Positions 1 to 5,162 of a DNA stretch of 6,866 nucleotides are shown here, one piece after another. Source of the DNA: JACZST01 sp964195155 (GTDB taxonomy: Bacteria; Actinomycetota; Acidimicrobiia; Spongiisociales; UBA5794); NCBI GenBank assembly GCA_964195155.1, contig CAXMOP010000013.1, forward strand, positions 1 through 6,866, written 5' to 3'. The notes beneath the pieces were generated by a model. The model was not told where the DNA came from, made no database searches, and saw nothing but the letters and a program-made list of their open reading frames with translations. The position numbers and the translations under genes are program-made. Position 1 is the stretch's first letter. Each line of letters begins with the position of its first letter.

Positions 1-1
1 C

Positions 2-193
2 TGGGGAACAACGGCGATCCTGTCGCTCGGCCGGGCCAAGGACACACCGGTCGTGCGCAACGGCGACATCGTGGTGGCACCGGTGGCTCCGATGAACCTC
101 TCCTACGACCACCGCCTCATCGACGGCGCCCTCGGTCAAGAATTCCTCGCGGGGTTGGTCGCCAACCTGGAAGGGATCAACGAGCGGCTCTGA
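2..193 (+). CDS. Dihydrolipoamide acyltransferase (E2) of a 2-oxoacid dehydrogenase complex, C-terminal end only
   Basis: Only the last 63 codons and the stop are in the window; the frame is open from base 2. The peptide contains SYDHRLIDGA, the DHRxxDG active-site motif of the E2 catalytic (CAT-like acyltransferase) domain, with the catalytic His at bases 110-112. Upstream lies the typical GTTAILSLGRAKDTPVV strand region and downstream the terminal helix (FLAGLVANLEGI). The family transfers an acyl group from a lipoyl arm to CoA in the pyruvate, 2-oxoglutarate or branched-chain 2-oxoacid dehydrogenase complex. Ala after DG (rather than the Arg common in SucB) favours the pyruvate or branched-chain type, but this fragment cannot settle the substrate. 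The lipoyl and E1/E3-binding domains are outside the window. The gene ends 8 bases before the stop of the convergent oxidoreductase gene. Confidence 0.9.
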   Translation, partial: WGTTAILSLGRAKDTPVVRNGDIVVAPVAPMNLSYDHRLIDGALGQEFLAGLVANLEGINERL

Positions 194-204
194 GTCGCGA
201 CTCA
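191..204. repeat. Perfect 14-bp palindrome joining two convergent stop codons
   Basis: TGAGTCGCGACTCA is an exact palindrome. Its left three bases are the TGA stop of the + strand E2 gene. Its right three bases, read on the - strand, are the TGA stop of the oxidoreductase gene. It fills the entire intergenic space. As RNA it could form only a short hairpin (5 bp with a CGCG loop) with no T-tract, so a terminator role is possible but weak. Because both stops are TGA facing each other, three of the seven base pairs are forced, and only the inner eight bases are informative. Confidence 0.6.
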
Positions 205-666
205 CCTGGGCTGGAACGCGACCATCGGCAGCACCTCCATGGCGGATCGCCATGCCAGCGTGCCCGAATCCCCGCCGACTCCCGCCAGCTCCAGCATCGC
301 CGCCGCCGCCTTCGGGTGTTTCTGCTCGTAGATCTGCATCGCGGCGATGGCCTCATCGAACGGCACGATGCGCTGGTTGACTTGCCGCCTTCGGCTCCCG
401 ATGTAGACGGCGGTCGCCGGGTACTTCTTGACATTGCGGTACCAGTCGGATCGCTTTCCGCGGGCCGACACCGCGTAGTACTCGTTGGCGGTCCGGTCCC
501 GGTAGATCACTTCCACCGGCGTGAAGTAGATGGTCCCGCTCGTGCGACCCTCGTGCACGATGCAGATAAACCCCTTGCCCGCCAGGAAGCCGAGGCGGAT
601 GCGGAAAAGCCATACGGGAAGTCCGAGCAGGCCTTTTCTGAGCGCACCGCGCCGACTCTTGAACAT
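202..666 (-). CDS. Deazaflavin (F420)-dependent nitroreductase-family protein (Ddn/DUF385-like)
   Basis: The 154-residue protein is the usual length for this split-barrel family. It has a basic, amphipathic N-terminal helix (about 1-30). The family signature follows: a hydrophobic strand and a turn of the GR-[KT]-SG type (HEGRTSGTIYFTPVEVI, 38-54), then a middle strand and the DWYRNVKKYP segment (74-83), matching the conserved W-x-x-N-L-x-x-x-P helix cap. Known members (Ddn of mycobacteria) reduce quinones or nitro compounds with reduced F420; others bind flavins or heme, so the cofactor here is inferred from the family. The ATG at 664-666 has only a weak upstream purine run. The gene lies 26 bases downstream of the gcvP stop on the same strand with no terminator-like structure between, so it is probably the second gene of the gcvP transcript. 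No signal peptide is seen. Confidence 0.8.
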   Translation of the reverse strand: MFKSRRGALRKGLLGLPVWLFRIRLGFLAGKGFICIVHEGRTSGTIYFTPVEVIYRDRTANEYYAVSARGKRSDWYRNVKKYPATAVYIGSRRRQVNQRIVPFDEAIAAMQIYEQKHPKAAAAMLELAGVGGDSGTLAWRSAMEVLPMVAFQPR

Positions 667-692
667 ACGGTCACGGAGCCTACCGACGGCGG

Positions 693-3587
693 CTACACGT
701 CATGGTCGACGACATCCATCCCGTCGAGGTACGCCTCCATCGGGGGGCATGCGCAGATGATGTGGCGATCGCCGTAGGCGTTGTCGATACGACTCACCGG
801 CACCCAGTACTTGTCGCGGCGCAGTCCGGCCACGGGATAGGCGGCTTCTTCGCGCCCGTACGCCCGGTCCCACTCGTCGACGATCAGGTTCTCTGCAGGG
901 TGCGGCGAGTTCGCCAGCATCGAATCGGAGTGGGCGACATCGTCTGCGGCGATGGCGTCGATCTCGCCCTTGATGGCGATCATGGCGTCACAGAATCGAT
1001 CAAGCTCGGCCTTCGGCTCGGACTCCGTTGGCTCGATCATCAACGTTCCCGCCACGGGAAACGACATCGTCGGGGCATGGAACCCGTAGTCGATGAGCCG
1101 CTTGGCGATGTCCTCGTTGGTGACGTCGGTCTCCGCCTGGATACCGCGGATGTCGATGATGCACTCGTGGGCCACCAGCCCATTGGCGCCGGTATAGAGC
1201 ACCGGGTAGTGCGGAGCGAGGCGAGCGGCGACGTAGTTGGCGTTGAGGATCGCCACCTCGGTGGCGGCTCGCAGCCCGGTCTCACCCATCATCGCGATAT
1301 AGGCCCAGGAGATGGGGAGGATCCCCGCCGAGCCCCAGGGTGCCGACGACACCGCACCCACACCCTTGCGGTCCCCGGCTTCGTTCGCGGCCAGGGGATG
1401 CCCCGGGAGGAATTCGGCAAGGTGCCGGCGAACCGCGATCGGCCCGACTCCGGGCCCTCCCCCGCCGTGGGGGATCGCGAACGTCTTGTGCAGGTTGAGG
1501 TGGGAGACGTCGCTGCCAAAGGTGCCGGGCTCGGCGATGCCGACCATCGCGTTGAGGTTTGCCCCGTCCAGGTACACCTGGCCGCCCGCTTCGTGGACGA
1601 TGTCGCACACTTCGACGATCGACGCCTCGAAGACGCCGTGAGTGGACGGGTAGGTGACCATGATCGCCGCCAGCCGGTCAGCATGCTCCGCGGCACGGCT
1701 GCGCAGGTCCTCGACGTCGATGTTGCCGTCCTCGTCGGTTTTGACCACCACGACACGCAGCCCGGCCATCGTCGCCGACGCCGGGTTGGTGCCGTGCGCC
1801 GATGCCGGGATCAGGCAGACGTCGCGGTGGCCCTCGCCGATCGATTCCTGATAGGCCTTGATCGCGAGCAGGCCGGCGAACTCGCCCTGGGCGCCGGAGT
1901 TTGGTTGCAGCGACACCGCGGCATATCCGGTGATGTCGGCCAGCCAGGCCTCGAGGTCCGAGATCAGGCGCTGGTAGCCCTTGGCCTGGTCGACCGGGGC
2001 GTAGGGATGCATGTTGGAGAAGCCTGGCCAGGTGACCGGGATGAGCTCTGTGGCGGCATTGAGCTTCATGGTGCACGATCCGAGCGGGATCATGGATCGG
2101 TCCAGGGCGATGTCGGCATCCTGGAGACGGCGCAGGTAGCGCATCATCTCGGTCTCGGAACGGTAGGTGTGGAACACCGGGTGGGTCATGAAGTCGCTGC
2201 TCCGCGCCAGGCCTTGCGAGATGCCGCTTACGGGGTCGCCGCCGGCTGTGCCGCCGATCTCGAAGACCTCGAACAGCGACTGGACATCCTCCGGCGTGGT
2301 CGTCTCATCGAGGGAGATGCCGACGGTGCCGGCGTCGACCGGGCGCAGGTTGATCCGGCGTTCGGCTGCGGCGTCGATCACCGCCGTCGCGTCCGCCACC
2401 TTCACCGCGATCGTGTCGAACCAGGTGTCCGAGACGAGCGATAGCCCGCCCGCCGTCAGGCCGGCGGCAAGCTGCGAGGTCAGCTCGTGGATGGTGAGGG
2501 CGATACGAGTGAGGCCGTCGGGGCCGTGATACACCCCGTACATGCCGGCGATGTTGGCCAGCAGCACCTGGGCGGTGCAGATATTGGACGTCGCCTTCTC
2601 GCGCCGGATGTGCTGCTCGCGGGTCTGCAGGGTGAGCCGGAGCGCCATCCGGCCTTCCCGGTCCTTTGACACACCGACCATGCGCCCGGGCAGCTGGCGC
2701 ACGGAGTCCTCACGGGTGGCCATGAACCCGGCGTGCGGCCCTCCGTACATCATCGGCACCCCGAGACGCTGTGACGATCCGACGACGACATCGGCGCCCA
2801 TCTCCCCGGGCGGGATGAGCAGGGTCAGCGCAAGCAGGTCACAGGTCACCGCCACCAGCGCCCCCGCCTGGTGTGCCGCGGCGATCAGATCGGTGTGGTC
2901 GCGAACGGCACCCGTCGTGCCGGGATAGGACAGGAGGACGCCAAAGGTGCCTTCGGGGATTCCGTCGTACGGGTCGGCAACGACGACCTCGAGCTCGAGT
3001 GGCTCCGCTCTGGTCTTCACGACCTCGATCGTCTGGGGGTGGGTCGCGGCGTCGACAAGGAAAAGGTGGCCAGCGTTGCGCCCGACACGTTTCAACATCG
3101 CCATGGCCTCGGCGGCGGCGGTGCCCTCGTCGAGCAGGGAGGCGTTGGCGATGTCCATCCCGGTGAGGTCAGCCACCATCGTCTGGAAGTTGAGCAGCCC
3201 CTCGAGCCGGCCCTGGGAGATCTCCGGCTGATACGGGGTGTATGCGGTGTACCAGCCGGGGTTCTCCAGCAGGTTGCGCCGGATGACCGAGGGAAGGATC
3301 GTGCCGGAATAGCCCATCCCGATCATCGAGGTGAACACCTCGTTCCGGTCGGCGAGCTCGGCAAGTCGGTCGAGGGACTCGGTCTCGGTGAGCGGGCCCG
3401 CGGTGGTGGGGAGGCCGGCATGGTCGTGATCCTGATTGCCGCGGATGACATCCGGGACCGCCCGGTCGATCAGATCGTCCATCGAAGCAGACCCGACAAC
3501 GGCAAGCATCTCGGCGAGGTCGGCATCAGCGGGCCCGATGTGGCGGTGAGCGAACTCGCCGATGTCGGTGGTGGTGAGCTCGGTCAC
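693..3587 (-). CDS. gcvP: Glycine dehydrogenase (aminomethyl-transferring), P-protein of the glycine cleavage system
   Basis: This is a PLP enzyme that decarboxylates glycine and passes the aminomethyl group to the lipoyl arm of GcvH. The protein has 964 residues, the normal length of the fused P-protein (N- and C-terminal halves in one chain). The N-terminus carries FAHRHIGP (12-19), conserved at GcvP starts. The PLP lysine is K701 in SHLNLHKTFAIPHGGGGPG (695-713), with its glycine-rich loop. MIPLGSCTMKLN (499-510) and PNSGAQGEF (562-570) are further signatures. The reading frame stays open upstream to 3980, but that stretch is the riboswitch and a divergent gene. The GTG at 3585-3587, with AAGGAG eight bases upstream, is the start that fits the family. 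No gcvT or gcvH is visible nearby, so the other subunits must be encoded elsewhere. It is probably co-transcribed with the downstream oxidoreductase gene. Confidence 0.97.
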   Translation of the reverse strand: MTELTTTDIGEFAHRHIGPADADLAEMLAVVGSASMDDLIDRAVPDVIRGNQDHDHAGLPTTAGPLTETESLDRLAELADRNEVFTSMIGMGYSGTILPSVIRRNLLENPGWYTAYTPYQPEISQGRLEGLLNFQTMVADLTGMDIANASLLDEGTAAAEAMAMLKRVGRNAGHLFLVDAATHPQTIEVVKTRAEPLELEVVVADPYDGIPEGTFGVLLSYPGTTGAVRDHTDLIAAAHQAGALVAVTCDLLALTLLIPPGEMGADVVVGSSQRLGVPMMYGGPHAGFMATREDSVRQLPGRMVGVSKDREGRMALRLTLQTREQHIRREKATSNICTAQVLLANIAGMYGVYHGPDGLTRIALTIHELTSQLAAGLTAGGLSLVSDTWFDTIAVKVADATAVIDAAAERRINLRPVDAGTVGISLDETTTPEDVQSLFEVFEIGGTAGGDPVSGISQGLARSSDFMTHPVFHTYRSETEMMRYLRRLQDADIALDRSMIPLGSCTMKLNAATELIPVTWPGFSNMHPYAPVDQAKGYQRLISDLEAWLADITGYAAVSLQPNSGAQGEFAGLLAIKAYQESIGEGHRDVCLIPASAHGTNPASATMAGLRVVVVKTDEDGNIDVEDLRSRAAEHADRLAAIMVTYPSTHGVFEASIVEVCDIVHEAGGQVYLDGANLNAMVGIAEPGTFGSDVSHLNLHKTFAIPHGGGGPGVGPIAVRRHLAEFLPGHPLAANEAGDRKGVGAVSSAPWGSAGILPISWAYIAMMGETGLRAATEVAILNANYVAARLAPHYPVLYTGANGLVAHECIIDIRGIQAETDVTNEDIAKRLIDYGFHAPTMSFPVAGTLMIEPTESEPKAELDRFCDAMIAIKGEIDAIAADDVAHSDSMLANSPHPAENLIVDEWDRAYGREEAAYPVAGLRRDKYWVPVSRIDNAYGDRHIICACPPMEAYLDGMDVVDHDV

Positions 3588-3641
3588 GGCGGCAACTCCT
3601 TCGTGAGTGCCCCTGTCACATGACCTGAGAGATTCACCGCC
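3588..3641 (-). promoter_or_regulatory. Candidate expression platform: helix that would hide the gcvP ribosome binding site
   Basis: On the - strand GGCGGUGAAUCUCUC (3641-3627, inside aptamer 2) can pair with GAAGGAGUUGCCGCC (3602-3588, which ends at the GTG start). The pairing gives 13 of 15 positions, three of them G-U wobbles and two internal mismatches; the outer eight pairs are uninterrupted. The first strand contains the 3' side of the aptamer 2 P3 arm and part of its CUCUCAGG core, so this helix and the glycine-bound fold exclude each other. I read this pairing by eye; no folding energy was computed. Confidence 0.55.
3596..3601 (-). promoter_or_regulatory. Ribosome binding site of gcvP
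   Basis: AAGGAG on the - strand lies eight bases before the GTG at 3585-3587. It decides the gcvP start against the much longer open frame. It lies nine bases downstream of the second glycine aptamer, a spacing suited to control of translation initiation. Confidence 0.85.
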
Positions 3642-3773
3642 ATGAAGCGGCTTTCCCCTTCGGTGAGGGCCGAGCCCTGCTCTCCAGAGGTGCCTCTTCC
3701 CCGCGGTCCTGGTGCCTGCGAGATTCCCGGGTGGTTGCTCCTTCGGCGCGGACCGAACCGCTCTCCCGCGGGG
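3610..3773 (-). promoter_or_regulatory. Tandem glycine riboswitch (two aptamers) in the gcvP leader
   Basis: On the - strand both glycine-aptamer cores can be read in order. Aptamer 1 (3773 to 3699) has a perfect 8-bp P1 (CCCCGCGG with CCGCGGGG), then GGGAGAG, a GCGG/CCGC stem, the core CGCCGAAGGAGCAA, a C-rich P3 arm, and CAGGCACCAGGAC closing into P1. Aptamer 2 (3690 to 3610) has P1 CCTCT with AGGGG, then GGAGAG, a GGGC/GCCC stem with loop TCG, CACCGAAGGGGAAA, a GCCGC/GCGGT arm, and CTCTCAGG followed by GACAGGGG. Both cores match the gcvT-type glycine riboswitch consensus, and the linker is short (8 bases). In the known class, glycine binding turns on glycine-cleavage genes, which agrees with gcvP starting 22 bases downstream. 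No terminator with a U-tract lies between the switch and the gene, so translational control is more likely than attenuation. Confidence 0.93.
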
Positions 3774-3789
3774 CGTCATCGGCAGGCGG

Positions 3790-3811
3790 ATGGTACCAGC
3801 GGGTGTAGCGT
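3790..3811. promoter_or_regulatory. Possible divergent -10 elements for gcvP and the zinc-ribbon gene
   Basis: Between the first aptamer (ending at 3773) and the divergent gene start (3828) only 54 bases are available for two promoters. On the - strand TACCAT (3795-3790) fits the actinobacterial TANNNT -10 pattern and would start transcription about ten bases before aptamer 1. On the + strand TAGCGT (3806-3811) also fits and would give a leader of about ten bases. Neither has a convincing -35 hexamer at the right distance, so both calls are tentative. Confidence 0.25.
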
Positions 3812-3827
3812 CGTTTGCGAGGTGTCT

Positions 3828-4019
3828 ATGAGGGATCCGGTCTCGCCAACGATCACGTGCGTCGAGTGCGGCGGTATCGCCCACCTGCTCACCCGCTTCC
3901 CGCCGGACGATCCGCCCCGCCCGGGCGACATCATCGCCTACCGGTGCGAGGACTGCATGGACCGCTTCGACATCGTCCACGAAGACGATCGGGGAAACGG
4001 TGAGGACCAGGGTTGGTAG
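3828..4019 (+). CDS. Small zinc-ribbon protein, 63 aa, function unknown
   Basis: The protein carries two CxxC knuckles, CVEC (11-14) and CEDC (40-43), separated by 25 residues, the layout of a small zinc ribbon. The tail is acidic (HEDDRGNGED). No enzymatic motif, signal peptide or membrane segment is present. I do not recognise a named family; small proteins of this type occur widely in actinobacteria as hypothetical proteins. The ATG at 3828 is preferred because GAGG lies five bases upstream and the frame upstream of it overlaps the riboswitch. An in-frame GTG at 3822 is the only close alternative. It is transcribed away from gcvP and ends in a hairpin that contains its stop codon. A link with glycine metabolism is not shown. 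Confidence 0.75.
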   Translation: MRDPVSPTITCVECGGIAHLLTRFPPDDPPRPGDIIAYRCEDCMDRFDIVHEDDRGNGEDQGW

Positions 4020-4032
4020 CCGACCCTGGTCC
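4004..4032 (+). terminator. Strong hairpin at the end of the zinc-ribbon gene, stop codon in the loop
   Basis: GGACCAGGGTTGG (4004-4016) pairs with CCGACCCTGGTCC (4020-4032): 13 base pairs with a single T-G wobble. The three-base loop is TAG (4017-4019), the stop codon of the zinc-ribbon gene. No T-tract follows, which is frequent for actinobacterial hairpin terminators. It would separate the zinc-ribbon gene from the Tad operon, and a hairpin in the reverse direction would form equally well. Confidence 0.6.
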
Positions 4033-4245
4033 CGCTCCGACCGAGTTTCCTGGCTAGTCCTTCACCGTTGGTGAGCGGGCGCACACGGCGCGCGGTCGCT
4101 TTGGCTCAGAGCGCGACTTCCGTCCCTATCACGCGAAACAATCGAATAAAGCCCCCTTGTCGCCGCTGCCAGCGATCGGTTGAGTGGACAACAGATAGAC
4201 ACGGGCCGGGCGGACTACCCCGCATCGGGGAGAAAGGGAAGGCCG
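4033..4245. other. Non-coding interval upstream of the Tad-type operon
   Basis: I see no credible gene here. It contains two minor inverted repeats: CACC/GGTG around GTT near 4064-4074, and CGCTTTG/CAGAGCG around GCT at 4097-4113. It also holds one AT-richer patch (about 4133-4150). The promoter of the downstream operon should lie here, but I could not find a well-spaced -35/-10 pair. A TTG start at 4180 would extend the next gene by 22 residues into this interval, but it has no ribosome binding site and the added peptide looks non-coding. Confidence 0.5.
4235..4242 (+). promoter_or_regulatory. Ribosome binding site of the 99-aa protein gene
   Basis: AGGGAAGG ends three bases before the ATG at 4246. 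Its upstream half (AGGG) is well placed, with a spacer of about seven bases. It selects this ATG over the upstream in-frame TTG at 4180. Confidence 0.55.
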
Positions 4246-4545
4246 ATGGATCCCTTCGGGCACCCCGACCTACAGCGCCTGGGCCGGTCGATGCGCAATC
4301 AGCTCGACGAGACCCTCGACGCCGAACAACACGCGGCCAGGGCGGCGGCGAGACGGCGCACGACCATCCGCGATCGCCTCCTCGAGTCGGAAGACCGAGC
4401 CGAGCACGTCGTGGTGTCGACGAGCGACGGCCACCTCTACCACGGCGTGGTCGACGCAGTAGGCATCGACCACATCGTGGTCCGCGACGGTGACATCGAC
4501 CGCTACGTCGCCATTGCCCACATCGTCGCCATGGAGGCCCGGTAA
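4246..4545 (+). CDS. Small protein with helical N-terminus and predicted Sm-like beta barrel, first gene of the Tad-type operon
   Basis: The protein has 99 residues. The first half (about 8-50) is charged, Arg/Ala-rich and predicted helical (LRRLG-like then AEQHAARAAARRRTTIRDRLL). The second half reads as a run of short strands, HVVVSTSDGHLYHGVVDAVG, then DHIVVRDGDIDRYVAIAHIVAME. This is the pattern of small actinobacterial proteins with an Sm/SH3-like barrel: a strand ending in a DG turn, a G-V-V-D-x-V-G strand, a hydrophobic strand, and a final strand in the style of the A-x-I-V-A-x-E ending. Some of these are loosely annotated as Fis-family regulators. The fold is inferred from the pattern only; no DNA-binding helix-turn-helix is evident. 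Its stop overlaps the cpaB-like start by one base (TAATG), so it is translationally coupled to the Tad genes. Confidence 0.75.
   Translation: MDPFGHPDLQRLGRSMRNQLDETLDAEQHAARAAARRRTTIRDRLLESEDRAEHVVVSTSDGHLYHGVVDAVGIDHIVVRDGDIDRYVAIAHIVAMEAR
4533..4537 (+). promoter_or_regulatory. Ribosome binding site of the cpaB-like gene, inside the preceding gene
   Basis: GGAGG lies seven bases before the ATG at 4545, within the last codons of the 99-aa protein gene. Ribosomes finishing that gene end on TAATG and are placed to restart immediately. Confidence 0.75.
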
Positions 4546-5162
4546 TGGCGATCAGCGTCGAAAACCTGCGCGGGCTGGCGCTGCCATCGGTTGCGCCGCG
4601 CACGATGATCGGTGTCGGGTTGGCCGCGGTGGCGGCACTCCTCGTGCTGATCGTCACCCGCCCGCCGGCAACCGTGCCGATTCTCGTCGCCGGAGCCGAC
4701 CTCCCCGCCGGCACCCCGCTCGCCGGGCTGCAAATCGACGCGCGTCAAGTGGCAGATGCGAGTGGGTTCGTCGTTGGGGACGAGATCGGGGAGCTTGGCG
4801 ACTGGGCTCTGGCGGCACCCATCGCCGCCGGCGAGCCGTTGATCCCGAGCCTCCTCCGTCCCGTGGCTGCGCTGCCCGCCCCCGACGTCATGGCCATCCG
4901 GCTCGACACCGGCCACGCCGTGCTCGGGCAGCTGAGCGGAGGCGATCGCATCGACATCTACGCCACAAGATCATCACCGGGAGTTCCCACGGAGACTGCG
5001 CTCATCGCCACCGAGGTGTATGTGCTCGAGGCAAGCACCGTCGAATCGAGTGCCGGTCCCGACCGCATTGAGCTGCTCCTGGCCGTTGATCGGAGCACGG
5101 CGATGGCGTTGACCCAGGCAATGCATACCGGAGAGGTCGACCTGGTCAGGGTCTCGCCTTGA
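4545..5162 (+). CDS. cpaB: CpaB/RcpC-like SAF-domain protein of a Tad/Flp pilus system
   Basis: The protein has 205 residues: a short cytoplasmic N-terminus, one transmembrane segment (about 20-38, MIGVGLAAVAALLVLIV), then a SAF domain (about 44-105) with the pattern VPILVAGADLPAGTPL and later APIAAGEPLIPSLL, which is characteristic of CpaB/RcpC and flagellar FlgA relatives. A C-terminal beta region follows (MAIRLDTGHAVLGQLSGGDR, 116-135), including the GDRIDIYAT strand typical of CpaB. The known role is periplasmic or extracytoplasmic support of the pilus channel; in a monoderm it would face the cell wall. It is somewhat shorter than typical CpaB proteins and ends right after the last strand. 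Start and stop overlap both neighbours. Confidence 0.82.
   Translation: MAISVENLRGLALPSVAPRTMIGVGLAAVAALLVLIVTRPPATVPILVAGADLPAGTPLAGLQIDARQVADASGFVVGDEIGELGDWALAAPIAAGEPLIPSLLRPVAALPAPDVMAIRLDTGHAVLGQLSGGDRIDIYATRSSPGVPTETALIATEVYVLEASTVESSAGPDRIELLLAVDRSTAMALTQAMHTGEVDLVRVSP

Noticed and set aside
702..2444. 580-codon open frame on the + strand
   Set aside because: It lies wholly antisense to gcvP, whose protein is a full-length family match. The translation is low-complexity, rich in Val, Asp, Gly, Arg and His, as expected for the complementary frame of a GC-rich gene.
2871..3623. 250-codon open frame on the + strand
   Set aside because: It is antisense to the gcvP N-terminus and the riboswitch, with no recognisable motif and no good ribosome binding site.
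3642..3827. N-terminal extension of the zinc-ribbon gene from an ATG at 3642
   Set aside because: It overlaps the riboswitch on the opposite strand and encodes Pro/Arg-rich non-conserved sequence. The ATG at 3828 is better placed.
3588..3980. N-terminal extension of gcvP by 131 residues
   Set aside because: The extension would be encoded by the riboswitch and the divergent zinc-ribbon gene. The GTG at 3587 has a strong ribosome binding site and gives the normal family N-terminus.
4097..4113. Small hairpin CGCTTTG/CAGAGCG as a terminator or operator
   Set aside because: It has seven pairs with one wobble, no T-tract and no gene end next to it. It is too weak to call beyond mention as an inverted repeat.
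4157..4185. TTGTCG and TTGAGT as a -35/-10 pair for the Tad operon
   Set aside because: The spacing is 17 bases, but TTGAGT does not resemble a -10 element (no TANNNT), so I did not call a promoter.
4106..4714. 202-codon open frame on the - strand across the Tad operon head
   Set aside because: Its translation is an Arg/Gly/Ser-rich shadow of the + strand genes, which have motifs, ribosome binding sites and coupled junctions.
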